A stretch of 64,000 bases of DNA from Corticium candelabrum. Its lineage: Eukaryota; Porifera; Homoscleromorpha; Homosclerophorida; Plakinidae. The stretch's first letter is position 1. Each line of letters opens with the position of its first letter. Shown here piece after piece: positions 12,139 to 23,200 of the stretch. Position numbers and translations under genes: made by a program. The notes under the pieces were generated by a model that saw only the letters and a program-made list of their open reading frames with translations, ran no database searches and was not told the origin of the DNA. The DNA is taken from positions 124,001-188,000 of the forward strand of contig NC_085105.1 in the NCBI RefSeq assembly GCF_963422355.1, written 5' to 3'.

Positions 12139-14320
12139 TTACAACTCAGAGTTGTCTTTGTTAGCTTTCTTTCCTTTCTTAGTCTTCTCTGCTTCCTCTT
12201 GCTTACCTTCTGGTTTCGTTTCTCTATTATTTGGCTCCAGTTTTTCATCAGTCTCGCCGTCAGACGCAACAACAGCGGGTTTTTCTATATTCTCGCCACC
12301 TGCACTTTTCTGCGACTGATTAGCATCTTGCTGATTAGCGTTTGATGGATCAGTTGGAATGATTTCATCTACAACAGGGATTACCTCAATTTCAGAATCA
12401 GATGGTTCACTTGGAGGTAAGAACTCGGAGGGAGGAGGAGGAGGAGGAGGACTTTCATCCATCATTGGATCATCTAGTGTCATCTGGAAGACAATTAACA
12501 AGCAGTTTAAAAACGAGCCTGCTAAAAATACGAACTATAGACTGTTCCCCATACCTGTTGTCGGAATTCATCTTCTTCTGGTTGTCCATATGTCACTTCA
12601 AGCAGTTTCTCCTCAGCTTCTTCAATCTTTCGTTTAAGAGAGATATCCTGCATCACATAACATTGCTGTGTACAAGGAGTAACCACCACTGTACTTGCCA
12701 CGTACTTGTCGTGGTACAAAATCTTCATCTTTGATGCCTTCTACTTCCTTGTAATGTCTTATATTATTAAGCATCACCTCATCATCAGGATGATACAGAA
12801 GATATGTCATAGCACACTCAACGGCCTTCTTTACCTTATCAGCTAATTGAACATGAACAAATATATAACAACAGAGTAAATCAATAGCACAATTGCACAA
12901 AGATGGGTAAATTGTACAAACAAGCATATCTACCATGTACAGAAGGCATATGGACAATGACAACTAAGCAAGCAAAACTAAAGACAGATTGAATTAAGTT
13001 GTATACCCTTGTAGTATGCAAACTGTAGATAGTGAAAATGACTCTCAAAGAATTGATACAGCACATCCTTCTTTCTGTTTGTTCCCAGCTTATGTGGGCA
13101 GTCACTGCGACACTGCAGCAATGACTGCACACTACCTGATAACATCGTTGCCAAATCTGGAGTCCTCTCTATAGATCGTCCTTCACACACCAATCGGCAC
13201 TCCTCATACTTCAGCAAATACTTCACAATTGCATCTTCAAATGCTTCAATAGCTGCACCCCATTCCTCTTTCTCATAGAATTGCACAGCCTTTTCATACG
13301 CATCCATGTGCTTCTCTGTTTCCAGTGGCTCAAAGTTGCTTTCCTTTAATCCTAATGTTTTGTAGTATTCAATATTATTTTGTCCCACTTCATCTTCTGG
13401 ATTATAATAAAGATACGTCGACGCTGCCTGTGCTGCCTGTGTCAGATTGCCAACCTTGTACAAAGCCAGTTGCATGTAATTGTATGTGTTCCTTGTCTCA
13501 AATGCTTCTCTCACTTCTTCTGATACATCTGCCCATACTCTGTTCCCAAATTTTATTTTTTTGCATCTCTTCACACATGCACCATACATCAAAACAGAGT
13601 AGAAACATTGAAACTCCAAATCAGTAGAAAAATCTTTTGGAATTTGAGAATCAGTCTCCTTTGGATCACGACACTGTCTCTTGCATTGAATTAAACCTTC
13701 ATGATAAGACCTATGAGAAATGAATATCATTCAATTAAACTTCTCAAAGACATAATTAGTACTTGAAGTTGACAAGAAAGTTGCACTACATACAACAATA
13801 GTAAACTAACAAACCAATGTAGTAAACAAACAAACAAAAACACAACAGAACAGACACAGAGAACACAAACAAACAGACAGGACATCATGATCTAGACAAT
13901 GTCTGTTCAGACATAAAAATGTTGAAATAAAGCAGCAAGACAGACAAACAGGAAAACAAACAAACACCACCAACACAATACAGGACACTTCGTCTAATAA
14001 GATGTCGCTATTTATTTACTAATTTAATTAATTAGTGAGAACAAGTACCTGTAATCATCAAGAGCCTGTTCCATCAATGATATGGTTTCCTCCCATTTCT
14101 CACCACTGTAAGCCTCGACTGCATCTGCATACAGCTGGTCATATGTTGGAGGTGGCGGAGTTTCCATCATGCCTCCCATGCCCATCATACCCATCCCACC
14201 AAATGCACCTCCATGGCCTTGCATTCTCATCAGATCCAAAGCTGTTAGCCCGCCGCCGCCGCCACCGAAAAATGCATCCACATAATGAAGAACAAGCAAA
14301 GCAGCTACGCATCGCAACAT
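12139..14320 (-). CDS. CRTAP: CRTAP/P3H4-like leprecan-family ER protein (5 exons, 516 aa)
   Basis: Exons on the minus strand: 14320-14049, 13710-13007, 12842-12706, 12647-12555, 12483-12139, a whole number of codons. The N-terminus MLRCVAALLVLHYVDAF is a signal peptide, followed by a Gly/Met-rich stretch. The body has the two leprecan tetratricopeptide-like blocks with paired cysteines and the conserved words HYLQFAYYK and YLLYHPDDEV. The family forms the ER prolyl 3-hydroxylase complex that modifies collagen. There is no 2-oxoglutarate dioxygenase domain, so this is the non-catalytic CRTAP or P3H4 (SC65) type. Instead the C-terminus is a Pro-rich then acidic/Lys-rich tail ending DNSEL, faintly like an ER-retrieval signal. 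Which of CRTAP and P3H4 it represents is not settled. It shares a short upstream region with TBC1D19. Confidence 0.88.
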
Positions 14321-14437
14321 CTTTGTCTTTACGTCAACACACACCACACACCAGCGGTATTGAAGTCTACTAATGTTATTATACAACGTGCGTTAGACTA
14401 TGCACATTGCGCTAAAGCGCGTTACAGTGTGGTGGCT
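14321..14437. promoter_or_regulatory. Putative bidirectional promoter, CRTAP-like / TBC1D19
   Basis: Only 117 bases separate the two divergent start codons. An ACGTCA (CRE/ATF-like) core sits at 14331-14336. There is no TATA box. The call rests on geometry and not on mapped transcription starts. Confidence 0.55.
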
Positions 14438-16045
14438 ATGGAGACCAAGAAACGAGAAAGTGAGAAGTCCACACGTCTTCCCCCCTATCTGTTGGACAGC
14501 ATGAAACGTGCGGTACTGGATGAAATATCAAAGAAAGTTGGAGCGTTTTCAGCTGGCACAGAGGGCAATTACTCTCATTCTCTTGCGGGAACGTTGCCTT
14601 GCAGTGATATGGCGGGAAAAGTATCTCCTGCCATAGCGGCAATAGTTTCTCACTTTCTACAGCGGGATGGATGGGAAACAAAGGTTCACAACGCTCTGTT
14701 TCTTGAAACTTGCCGCAAACCGAGGGATTCACGTGATGAGGAGCTACAATTCATGAAAGACGCATTAGCTGCTTGGACGAAGAGAATCCTTAGGAGCATT
14801 AATGCAATGTGTACAGAACTCAGTCTACCGCTAGCAAGGAAGAGAAGCAGCCAGCAGGCTGTATTGTATGCTGCTAAATGGGACACTCTAGGCACAGAAT
14901 GTGGGAGTTTGAAACCAGGGTTAAAGCCCGTATATTCACCTAAAGATTTTTATGACGTCATAACTAATATTAAGAATCCTAATTTGTGTGTTGATCGGGG
15001 TACTTCTGCATATTGGGGCATGATTCCTGTTGAAGTTGATGTAAAGGCAATCAATGAGTTACAGCAGATGTTCAAAGAACTCGATCCTAGTAGATATCAA
15101 CATCTTGGAATTGATGATTATGTAATGAGTGAGTTTGAAAATGAGCACCAGGCTTTGGGGCAGAGAGTTCTGAGGAGTGGAAGTGTAGCAGCTGCTCGAC
15201 AGTATGTGAAGTTTGGTTGTCCAATGGGGCTAAGAGGCAAATTATGGTCAATGGCATTAGGAGTTGTATTTGATGATTTCCAGTTGTCATATTTTGATCA
15301 GTTAAGAAGTTCTGTCATAGAGTATGACCTTCTGATGGACTGCATTATGATGCAGGACATTAGAATGACATCTGCCAATGATGAACATTTCTTTGTATTT
15401 GAAGATGTTTTGCATCAAGTTGTTCTTGCTCTCTTGCGTGATGTTCATTTGACTGACTGCAAACAACAAACAACACGTTTAAAGTCATACATTCGAGGTC
15501 ATCTTGGAAGTACTGATTTTATGGTGACTTACCCACCTAGTGGTGTTGTTCCATTTTACGGCTTCTCTTTATATGTTACTCCATTTTGTTATTTGTTTAA
15601 ATCATCACCAGAAATTTACCTTTGCTTTAGTGCATTTTATCAAAATCATCTTCATCGTCTACACAACATTTCATCCCACTGTGAGTCAATTGTTAGCTTG
15701 TCTCGTCAGTTTGAAGATCTTCTCCAGAGTGAGAATTGGCCTCTGTTTCAACATCTTGTGAGTGTAGGTGTGCAGCCACTTAAACTAGTCTTCAATTGGT
15801 TGATGCAAGCATTTGCCGGTCTTCTTGATTCATTTCAAACATTTCTACTGTGGGATCGTATTATTGGGTTTGATTCTCTTCTCTTGCTGCCTTTGTTGGC
15901 TGTAGGGATATTATCATTTAGAAAAGAGAGTCTAATGCAAGTAACAAGTGTGGCCCAGGCAGAAGCTGTTTTGTCAGACATTGGGTTTGTCCAAGTCATC
16001 CCTCTAATTCAGCTTGCTTTGTTTGGGCGAGTCAGTGATGGATAA
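14438..16045 (+). CDS. TBC1D19: TBC1 domain family member 19 (intronless, 535 aa)
   Basis: A single uninterrupted frame. An in-frame ATG exists at 14285 but would overlap the CRTAP first exon antisense. The ATG at 14438 (METKKRE) gives 535 aa, close to the vertebrate protein of about 526 aa. Family words seen include MCTELSLPLARKR in the N-terminal half, SYIRGHLG, VPFYGFSLYV and LLWDRIIG in the TBC region. TBC proteins are usually Rab GTPase activators. The catalytic IxxDxxR arginine finger is not apparent here: the equivalent region reads VIEYDLLMD. That matches my recollection of the vertebrate protein, so GAP activity is doubtful. The vertebrate gene has many introns; this one has none. 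Confidence 0.93.
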   Translation: METKKRESEKSTRLPPYLLDSMKRAVLDEISKKVGAFSAGTEGNYSHSLAGTLPCSDMAGKVSPAIAAIVSHFLQRDGWETKVHNALFLETCRKPRDSRDEELQFMKDALAAWTKRILRSINAMCTELSLPLARKRSSQQAVLYAAKWDTLGTECGSLKPGLKPVYSPKDFYDVITNIKNPNLCVDRGTSAYWGMIPVEVDVKAINELQQMFKELDPSRYQHLGIDDYVMSEFENEHQALGQRVLRSGSVAAARQYVKFGCPMGLRGKLWSMALGVVFDDFQLSYFDQLRSSVIEYDLLMDCIMMQDIRMTSANDEHFFVFEDVLHQVVLALLRDVHLTDCKQQTTRLKSYIRGHLGSTDFMVTYPPSGVVPFYGFSLYVTPFCYLFKSSPEIYLCFSAFYQNHLHRLHNISSHCESIVSLSRQFEDLLQSENWPLFQHLVSVGVQPLKLVFNWLMQAFAGLLDSFQTFLLWDRIIGFDSLLLLPLLAVGILSFRKESLMQVTSVAQAEAVLSDIGFVQVIPLIQLALFGRVSDG

Positions 16046-16737
16046 CAAACATGTGTTTGGTAGTCTGGTCTGTTGTGTAATAACATTCAAGAAAACTAGC
16101 AGTCTGGGGATGGATGGCAGTAGGGAGGGATGGTGTAGCTGTACGCTTTCATTAGTTTTTTTTTGTAATGGAATATTCCTCAGTTATGTTTTATAATTAT
16201 CATGATGTACTGTTTAGTTTTGTATTAACACTTTGCCAGCTAAACAATTGCTGTATAGGTATGTCTGTCTAGTACATGCAGTGAGCTGGTACAGAGTGTA
16301 GACAATCTGTAGTCTTGTAGAGTTACTGTTGTAGACCAGATTATCACACAATCAGCAAACTCATTACTTGCACTGGGTTAATTGCTGGCATGCAATCATT
16401 TGCATTTGTGTCATCGTGTATACTATCACAGCAAACTCTTTGATACTTTTTAGTGGTTGACAGAATGAGATGCTAGGTATCCATATCAACTCAGAAAAAG
16501 AGAGAAACTTTAGACTTGTTCCTAGAGCTCAGTTGGGTTACACATGTTTCATGTTTTATTCCCATAATTTATACAGACTACATGCACTCTTCTACTTCTC
16601 TAACTAGTTTAATTATCACCCTGCAAACAAGTGATATTTGCAACAATAAAGCAAGAGCACAACTACAAACCTATTTAATTAAAAAATCAGTTTATAAATA
16701 ATGTAGAATCTTTCAAAATTTCTAAGTTATTGATTAA
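16046..16737. other. Convergent 3'UTR region, TBC1D19 and CRPPA
   Basis: 692 bases between stop codons. An AATAAA at 16645-16650 reads in the TBC1D19 direction. A TTTATT at 16555-16560 (AATAAA on the minus strand) reads in the CRPPA direction. If both are used, the transcripts overlap by roughly 100 bases. No coding sequence is seen. Confidence 0.5.
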
Positions 16738-17907
16738 TTAAGCAACTAATATTTGTGCTGACAGCACATTGCCATCCAGGCTCAGCACATCTTTGACAAC
16801 TCTCACAAGCTTTTCTTCATTTTCTATGATTGGTTGTATAGCATTCTGGCACTGACTAATGATAACTCGGATAGATAGTGATTTAGACGTGGCGACATCA
16901 CTAATCCATTTCTGAATTTCAAATACATCCAAACTTGAAAAACATACCAGTAAAATTAAAAGAATTTGTGACACAAATGGCTGCTGATCACTTCTTTTCA
17001 AAAGATTCATCACGGACTGAGTAAAATCTCCTTTTCCTGTAACCATGACAACAGGCATGATCAACTGATTAGTTATTGTAACATCAATTTTTTCCCATAG
17101 CTCACTGTGTGTGACACAATATCCATCTACTTCTATTACAGAAACACATTGTCTAATAGCAGTAGCAGCAGCCACACTTTCAGCCCAAATGTTAATCTTA
17201 TTCACCCTTGATGCTGACTGTTCTTGCAGGACATACTTTGCTGCATACAGGTCTTTCTTATAAGTCACTTTCCATAAAGTTTCTGGTCCAGCAATTAATT
17301 TAGCCTTGACTTTGCAATACTTGAGAACAAGATGCAGACACTCAGTACCATACTCGAGATCATGTTCACTGCATCTTTCATATGCCTCACAAATTACATC
17401 ATATCTGAAGGCTTGTGGCATCTCACTTGATACATGAGATGATCTATCTAAAGAACGAGAAAGAAACTGCTCTTCATCTGGAACCAAAACTGTGGAAACC
17501 AGTGGGCGTGTCATCCCACAAGCACCATGTATCCATGCTGTAGTAGCGCATTCATTCACTGTTCTTTCGTCAATGAAAGGCCGCACACCGTCGTGAATAA
17601 TAACTACGTCCGGAGGAGAAGACGACAGAGCCTTCAATCCATTCCGAATAGATGAGTGTCGCGTTACTCCTCCAGCAACGTAAATCACTTTAGCTCCACC
17701 CCAACGAGAGAGGAATTTCCGGTTAGGATGCGTAGGCCCGGGTAACACAACGACCACACCCTTCACCCATGAAATCTTCTGGAACACGTCCAATGCGTGA
17801 CACAGTAACGGCTTATTGCCTAAATAAGCAAACTGCTTCGGAGTACCAAGATCCATTCTCGCTCCGCATCCAGCGGCAGGCAAAACAACAGCAACGGTAA
17901 AGTTCAT
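16738..17907 (-). CDS. CRPPA: CDP-L-ribitol pyrophosphorylase A (ISPD), intronless, 389 aa
   Basis: A single-exon frame with an IspD-type cytidylyltransferase domain. The N-terminal nucleotide-binding motif reads LPAAGCGARMDLGTPKQF. Downstream come VVIIHDGVRPF and GTECLHLVLKY, as in the IspD/ISPD family, followed by the animal-specific C-terminal domain. The enzyme makes CDP-ribitol from CTP and ribitol 5-phosphate for the ribitol-phosphate of alpha-dystroglycan glycans. I chose the ATG at 17907 (MNFTVAVV). The in-frame ATG at 17928 lies in an NRF1-like CGCATGCG word and adds only MRYSRDR. Human CRPPA is somewhat longer (about 451 aa). Lack of introns contrasts with the intron-rich neighbours. 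Head to head with UNC80. Confidence 0.9.
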   Translation of the reverse strand: MNFTVAVVLPAAGCGARMDLGTPKQFAYLGNKPLLCHALDVFQKISWVKGVVVVLPGPTHPNRKFLSRWGGAKVIYVAGGVTRHSSIRNGLKALSSSPPDVVIIHDGVRPFIDERTVNECATTAWIHGACGMTRPLVSTVLVPDEEQFLSRSLDRSSHVSSEMPQAFRYDVICEAYERCSEHDLEYGTECLHLVLKYCKVKAKLIAGPETLWKVTYKKDLYAAKYVLQEQSASRVNKINIWAESVAAATAIRQCVSVIEVDGYCVTHSELWEKIDVTITNQLIMPVVMVTGKGDFTQSVMNLLKRSDQQPFVSQILLILLVCFSSLDVFEIQKWISDVATSKSLSIRVIISQCQNAIQPIIENEEKLVRVVKDVLSLDGNVLSAQILVA

Positions 17908-18011
17908 CCGGTCTCTAGAATAACGCATGCGTAAATCGAACGACGAGTCTACGAAGTTGGTTGCATCTGGACGGGAGAATGGGAGATACAGCAGGTTTGT
18001 ACAACCGTATA
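17908..18011. promoter_or_regulatory. Putative bidirectional promoter, CRPPA / UNC80
   Basis: 104 bases between the divergent start codons. It contains the palindrome CGCATGCG at 17924-17931, close to the NRF1 site that often marks bidirectional housekeeping promoters. No TATA box. Confidence 0.5.
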
Positions 18012-21000
18012 ATGTCTACTCGACAGAAGCGAGAGGGCTCTGTAGTTCCCATCTCTTACCAAAAGTTTCTGTGGGTTCAGACGAGGTAAGACGCGTACGC
18101 AATATTCTACTCCTTTGTTCTTGAATAGTAGAGAAGACACACCGCGATATATTACATCTCTTCTTCATTTGCAGAATGTTCCAGAAAGTCAATCCAGATC
18201 CTAAGGAATGTGAACGCGCTTGCTCTGTAAACCAAATTTCACGTCATTACTTCTTGTGTGTGTTTCACTGATTGCTCACCTTTCTCACATCAGGCTCTAG
18301 CGAGCGTCGTTCGAGACGGCAAGCAACACCCGTGCTTAAAGGGTCTCAAGAGTGTTTCTAGAAGGTTGTGCATTGAAGCTGCGTTGCCTTGTGTGACACA
18401 AGCGTGTGCAGCTATGCTAAAGCAGCGGATATCTCGAGATAGACTCACTCCCAGCCTTATTAAATTGCTATCCACGCTTCACTGGATTCTCCTTGAGTCC
18501 CCACTTGCCGACGATCGGTATCAGGTCAAATTTGAGACGATTGAGGCTTTTGTTAAAGAAATTGTTCCTTGCATTGATGATGTTGGTAAGTGAAACAGCT
18601 CGTAGCTAAAATAGCATCAATTTGTCATCATACGTGTTGTCTATCTCGTCATCTGGCGTTATTGGCAATTCTCTACTTTATGGCATTTTTGGTTTGTGCC
18701 AACTGTCAAGCATTTCTAATAGACTCAATGTAGGGTCTTCACTGCAGTATTCCTTGTGAGCTGGCTTTTCTTACATCTAAAATTCCAGGGAATCTGCAGA
18801 ACAAGGCGTGGTCAGTCTCTTGCCACCTACTAAATTTGTAGCCGCTGGGCATGGATAAAACATGAACAATGGGTATTGATCAATGGACTTTGCCATCTGC
18901 CTGTATTTCCTTAGTTTCTTTCCTTTAATTTACGTATATCTACAACCACATTTGTTACATGCAGCATAAACCTAGCATTTCACGCTTCAGTAATCATAAA
19001 GCACCACTACTAGACAACAAAAATGCATGGACCTGCCAGTTTGTTATTTTTCAGAGGATGTTTTAGTATTTCAACCTTTTCTGACGGTAACAGAGAACAT
19101 CTATTTGATGACATCAGCAAATACATAGGTGTAGCTAGTATAGTAGTCATCCTTCATGAAATTATGGTTTACATAGATATGACAAGATAATGGATTTTGT
19201 AGACATGACAGGAACTGGAAATCATTTGTTATGCTGTGTAGTAGTAGCGCCATGTAGGTTGGCTCACTAAAAGTATTTTAATGACCATTGTTTATCACTG
19301 ATGTGAATGAAAACATAAGACACACTTCAAACAGAAATTCTCTGGAACTATTGTTATACATTGTATGATTTTGTGTAGATGTTGCCAAGGATCTTGTTGG
19401 AACAGGAGATCTTCGACGAGGAGCTGAACCAATATGGGAATGTTTACAACGACACCTTACACCAGAAGTTCCTTTATTGAACTACCTGTATCGATCAGAT
19501 CCAGTCCCATCTGACACGCAAAGTGCTGTGTCTTCAATCAGCGGGGTTGGAGTGGAGAGGGTGTCTGTCTTTGACATAGCAGTCATGCGAGCTGTTGGTA
19601 CAACAAGCTGGCCAGATTGTGCAGTAGAATGGGCACTGAAATACCTTTGCACTAAAGTAATCAGAAGCAAGATAAATAAACAAAGCAAACGGATGGGAGT
19701 TCCACCTTCTATTCATATCTCTACGTCTTACTTAGGAAGTCCAGGTAGAAGTAGTCCTTTGCATCAAAGGCTAAGGAAAAGCCAAAGTGTGGAACCAACC
19801 ATAAAATCGGAGAAAGATGCTGCAATGGGCAGTTCTGAATTAAAAGATAAAAGACTTGTTGGTCGGACAGAATCAGATAGTTCAATAATTGTTGCTCATG
19901 TAAGAGCCAAGGAGAAACGAGAACAAAGTTTGAGCAGTGAAAGTCCAAGTATTCAATGCTCTAATCCACTGCTTAATGATTACGCAGAAGTCGTATCTAC
20001 AGTGCTGTATGGTAGCTCACTTGATAGGCCACAGCAGCGAAAACAGAAGGCACTCAAGCAGCAAGAGTCATCTGTTGTCTCAATGGATGTGAGAGATGAA
20101 ATAGATTTGTCATATTATGTAGCACCTGATTTGCGGCTTAGCATCCCAGCAATCTTTGATGTCATCACTTATCAAATTCTGTGGAGCCAGTCTGCATTCA
20201 GCTCTCGTGTCTATGAAGGAATGCTAAATCTCATTCGGGAATGTCTATGTGTTGGCTTTCAGAGCTTCTCGTCACGACATCCCATTTCAGCAATAGATAC
20301 TGCTGCTCCCTATAGTATATCTTCTCCACCTCCAACACGATCTGTGAGCTATAATCAAGAAGAAGAATTCCAGTTTCTACGTAAGGCTCTCTGGACAGTG
20401 CTTCTCTTGTTGCGACATCTTGGCTGCTGTGAACATGGTTGCAAATATGGGATAAAAGGAAGGCAAGGTCGAAGATTACATGCTTTAGTATCAGAATGTC
20501 TTTCAATGATTGCTCAACACAATTTGTTAGAGTTTAAGAAACATATTCGATGTATTATTGTTGACAAGCCTCTGGTTGAGGTTCTCTCATGTCTCCATGC
20601 TTTCTTCTGTTTCTGCACCATTGAGAATGACACAACACTGCAGAATTGTGTTCAATCTTTATCTACATTGAAGACATCTATTCGAATTAATGAAGAGGGA
20701 GGGGCAGGCAGTTTTGATGATTTGTCTCATCTTCAAATGAGTGACGTGCAAATTCCAGTTGGATACAAAAAGGGAAAGGAGAATGTCGAAGTAGGGATGG
20801 TGAAGATTGTATTATCTCATTTGACGAATAGATTAATGACAGAAGATATGGGAAAACCGGCTACATTTGTAAGTTTGAAGTTTGGCATGGAAGAGGGAGA
20901 TCTCACAAAAACTAATAAAAATAGGCCTTTATAGTTAATTAACAGAGCATCTCATGTGCATTGGCTTTATGCTCAAGTCTGTCCTTATCATAAAAATAGA

Positions 21001-22447
21001 AAGGATTGTTTTTTACTATCATGTGGCACAGTCAATAGTACTGTTGTTCAAACCATCAGGAAGCAATTACTGGAAGATAGTGACACTTGAACAGTGTAAC
21101 ATCAAATCTGTTTGCAGAAGGCCAATTTAGTAGTGGTCAGAGTACTGTGTTGTTGTAATCTTTATTTATCTTTTCAACAATACTAGTCTTTAAGGGCAGA
21201 ACTTTCAGATGAAGAGACAAAGAATATGTCTGAACAGTGCATGTGGTCTTTCACCGATTGCTTCTTGTTGGTCTCATAGATGACACCTTTATTATGATGT
21301 CAAGTAACAACATTTGAATTCTCTTGTTAAGACCTACTTTTGAGGTTTTGGTTCTGTTTTTGTACTTTTGAGGCTTTGGTTCTGTTTTTGTGAGATGTCT
21401 TCTGTAATTAAGTAAACATAGACATACAGGCAGGAATTTGCAGTCAAACAAAAACGTGGTGTACAGAGTGGCAGGTGGACTGATAGACAAGTAGACAGAC
21501 ACTGAGATTGACAAATAGATTAACTGACTTGTAGTAAAGTGTCTAAGGACAGAATGCATATGTAAAATGATTCATGTGCCATTCTGTCAATTATTTTAGG
21601 GAATCTCGCAACAGTTTTGTCTCTTCATCACATATTTAAATGCCCATCATGACAAGCTCCTAAAACGTGTTGCATTTGCTTCTCTCTTTAATAGCAAGCA
21701 TTTCAAGTCATGTTTTCTTCAAACTAAAAAACTCAGCAGTCAATTAAGTGGAGATTTGGAGTCATTTGCACGACCCAGCACTGATTTGCCAACTTCGCCA
21801 TTTTCCCAGAACACTGCTAATTCTGATACTCCTCGCATAAACAGGGTTCAATCGGCAAAGAAGATGTGGAAGAGACTAACAAAGAGCAAATCAAAGACGA
21901 AATCTTCAATCAGTCAACGCAGTATAGATCGCAGTGCAAGTTCATCATTCCTGCCAGGAAGGAGGAGGCATATCAGTATAGGCGAGTTAGATCCTCTAAA
22001 GGCGGTTGATTTACAGTCAGTGCGGTATGGATTGAAGCAGTTCTCTATTCTCCTCAGTTGCTCAGAGCTTGGAGCTTTGCCAAGTAGCAATACACTTGCT
22101 GCTTTGCTGGACATGGTGAGAAATGGCAGGTCATTTGTCTTTGCTTGCTTAGACTGATCAATCAACGAATTGACTGTCTGTTTTGTGTTTCATTTTTACT
22201 ATGATAATCAAAGCAATCTGTAACACTTATATTGAAAACTCAGTGAACATTGTTTGCATACATTAGAGGCAGATAATTACATTGAATTGCATTGAAATGG
22301 TACACATAAAACAGGTGGGTTGCTTTGCTTCTCGCATGTTGTTGCTCAGACATCTAACAGATAGATGATCTACTTTGAGACAAACATTGTTTGTCAATAC
22401 TTTACATTTTTATTCTGTTTACTTAGTTACACACGTGTGTGTGTGTG

Positions 22448-22489
<42 letters not shown>

Positions 22490-23104
22490 ACATGTAAGCA
22501 CATGGCTAAGGTTTATTGGATTTGTTGTAGTTTAATCTTGTGTTTACTTTGTTTATGCATTTAAACATTTCATTTGTTTGTATAAATATATAAACTACTT
22601 GGCAGACAGTAACATAACAAAACTTTGTAGAAAGGCAAATGTAAAATGATTTATATCTATGAATAACATCTGTCTGTGCAGTAATCTATAGATTGTTGTG
22701 TCAGGATGCTCCTGTTCTTCCAAGAGCTGCTATTTTTCTTGAATGTTCAAATCTCATTTATCGTTGTCGCAATGGTCATTACACAGTGTGGATGAATGCT
22801 AACTCTTTACGAGGTGCAGGACTTGCCATCAATATCTGGCACTGGGGACTGGCACTTGGAAATAAGCTTAGTGAGATCATCACATCAGAGAAGGAGAAGG
22901 AGGTAGTGGATTAGTTATTTGCTAAATGGGCAGTAAGATTGTGAGCTGTTATATCAATTTCGGTTGTAGGAGACTTGTTTGAAAAAGATAGATGAGTGTA
23001 GAGAAATGTCACAGTCTTTGGAAGGAGAACCTCCAAAGGATGACGGTGAAGTTTATACTTTTGCAGTTAACGTGTACTTGCTTGATGAATGGACTGGCAT
23101 GCAT

Positions 23105-23200
<96 letters not shown>

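Noticed and set aside
14285-14437. N-terminal extension of the TBC1D19 frame to an ATG at 14285
   Set aside because: It overlaps the CRTAP-like first exon on the opposite strand, has no family similarity, and the ATG at 14438 gives the normal family length.
17927-18124. Open frame MRKSNDEST... at the UNC80 5' end
   Set aside because: Another frame from 18012 encodes the conserved YQKFLWVQT segment and splices in phase to exon 2, so this frame is a shadow.
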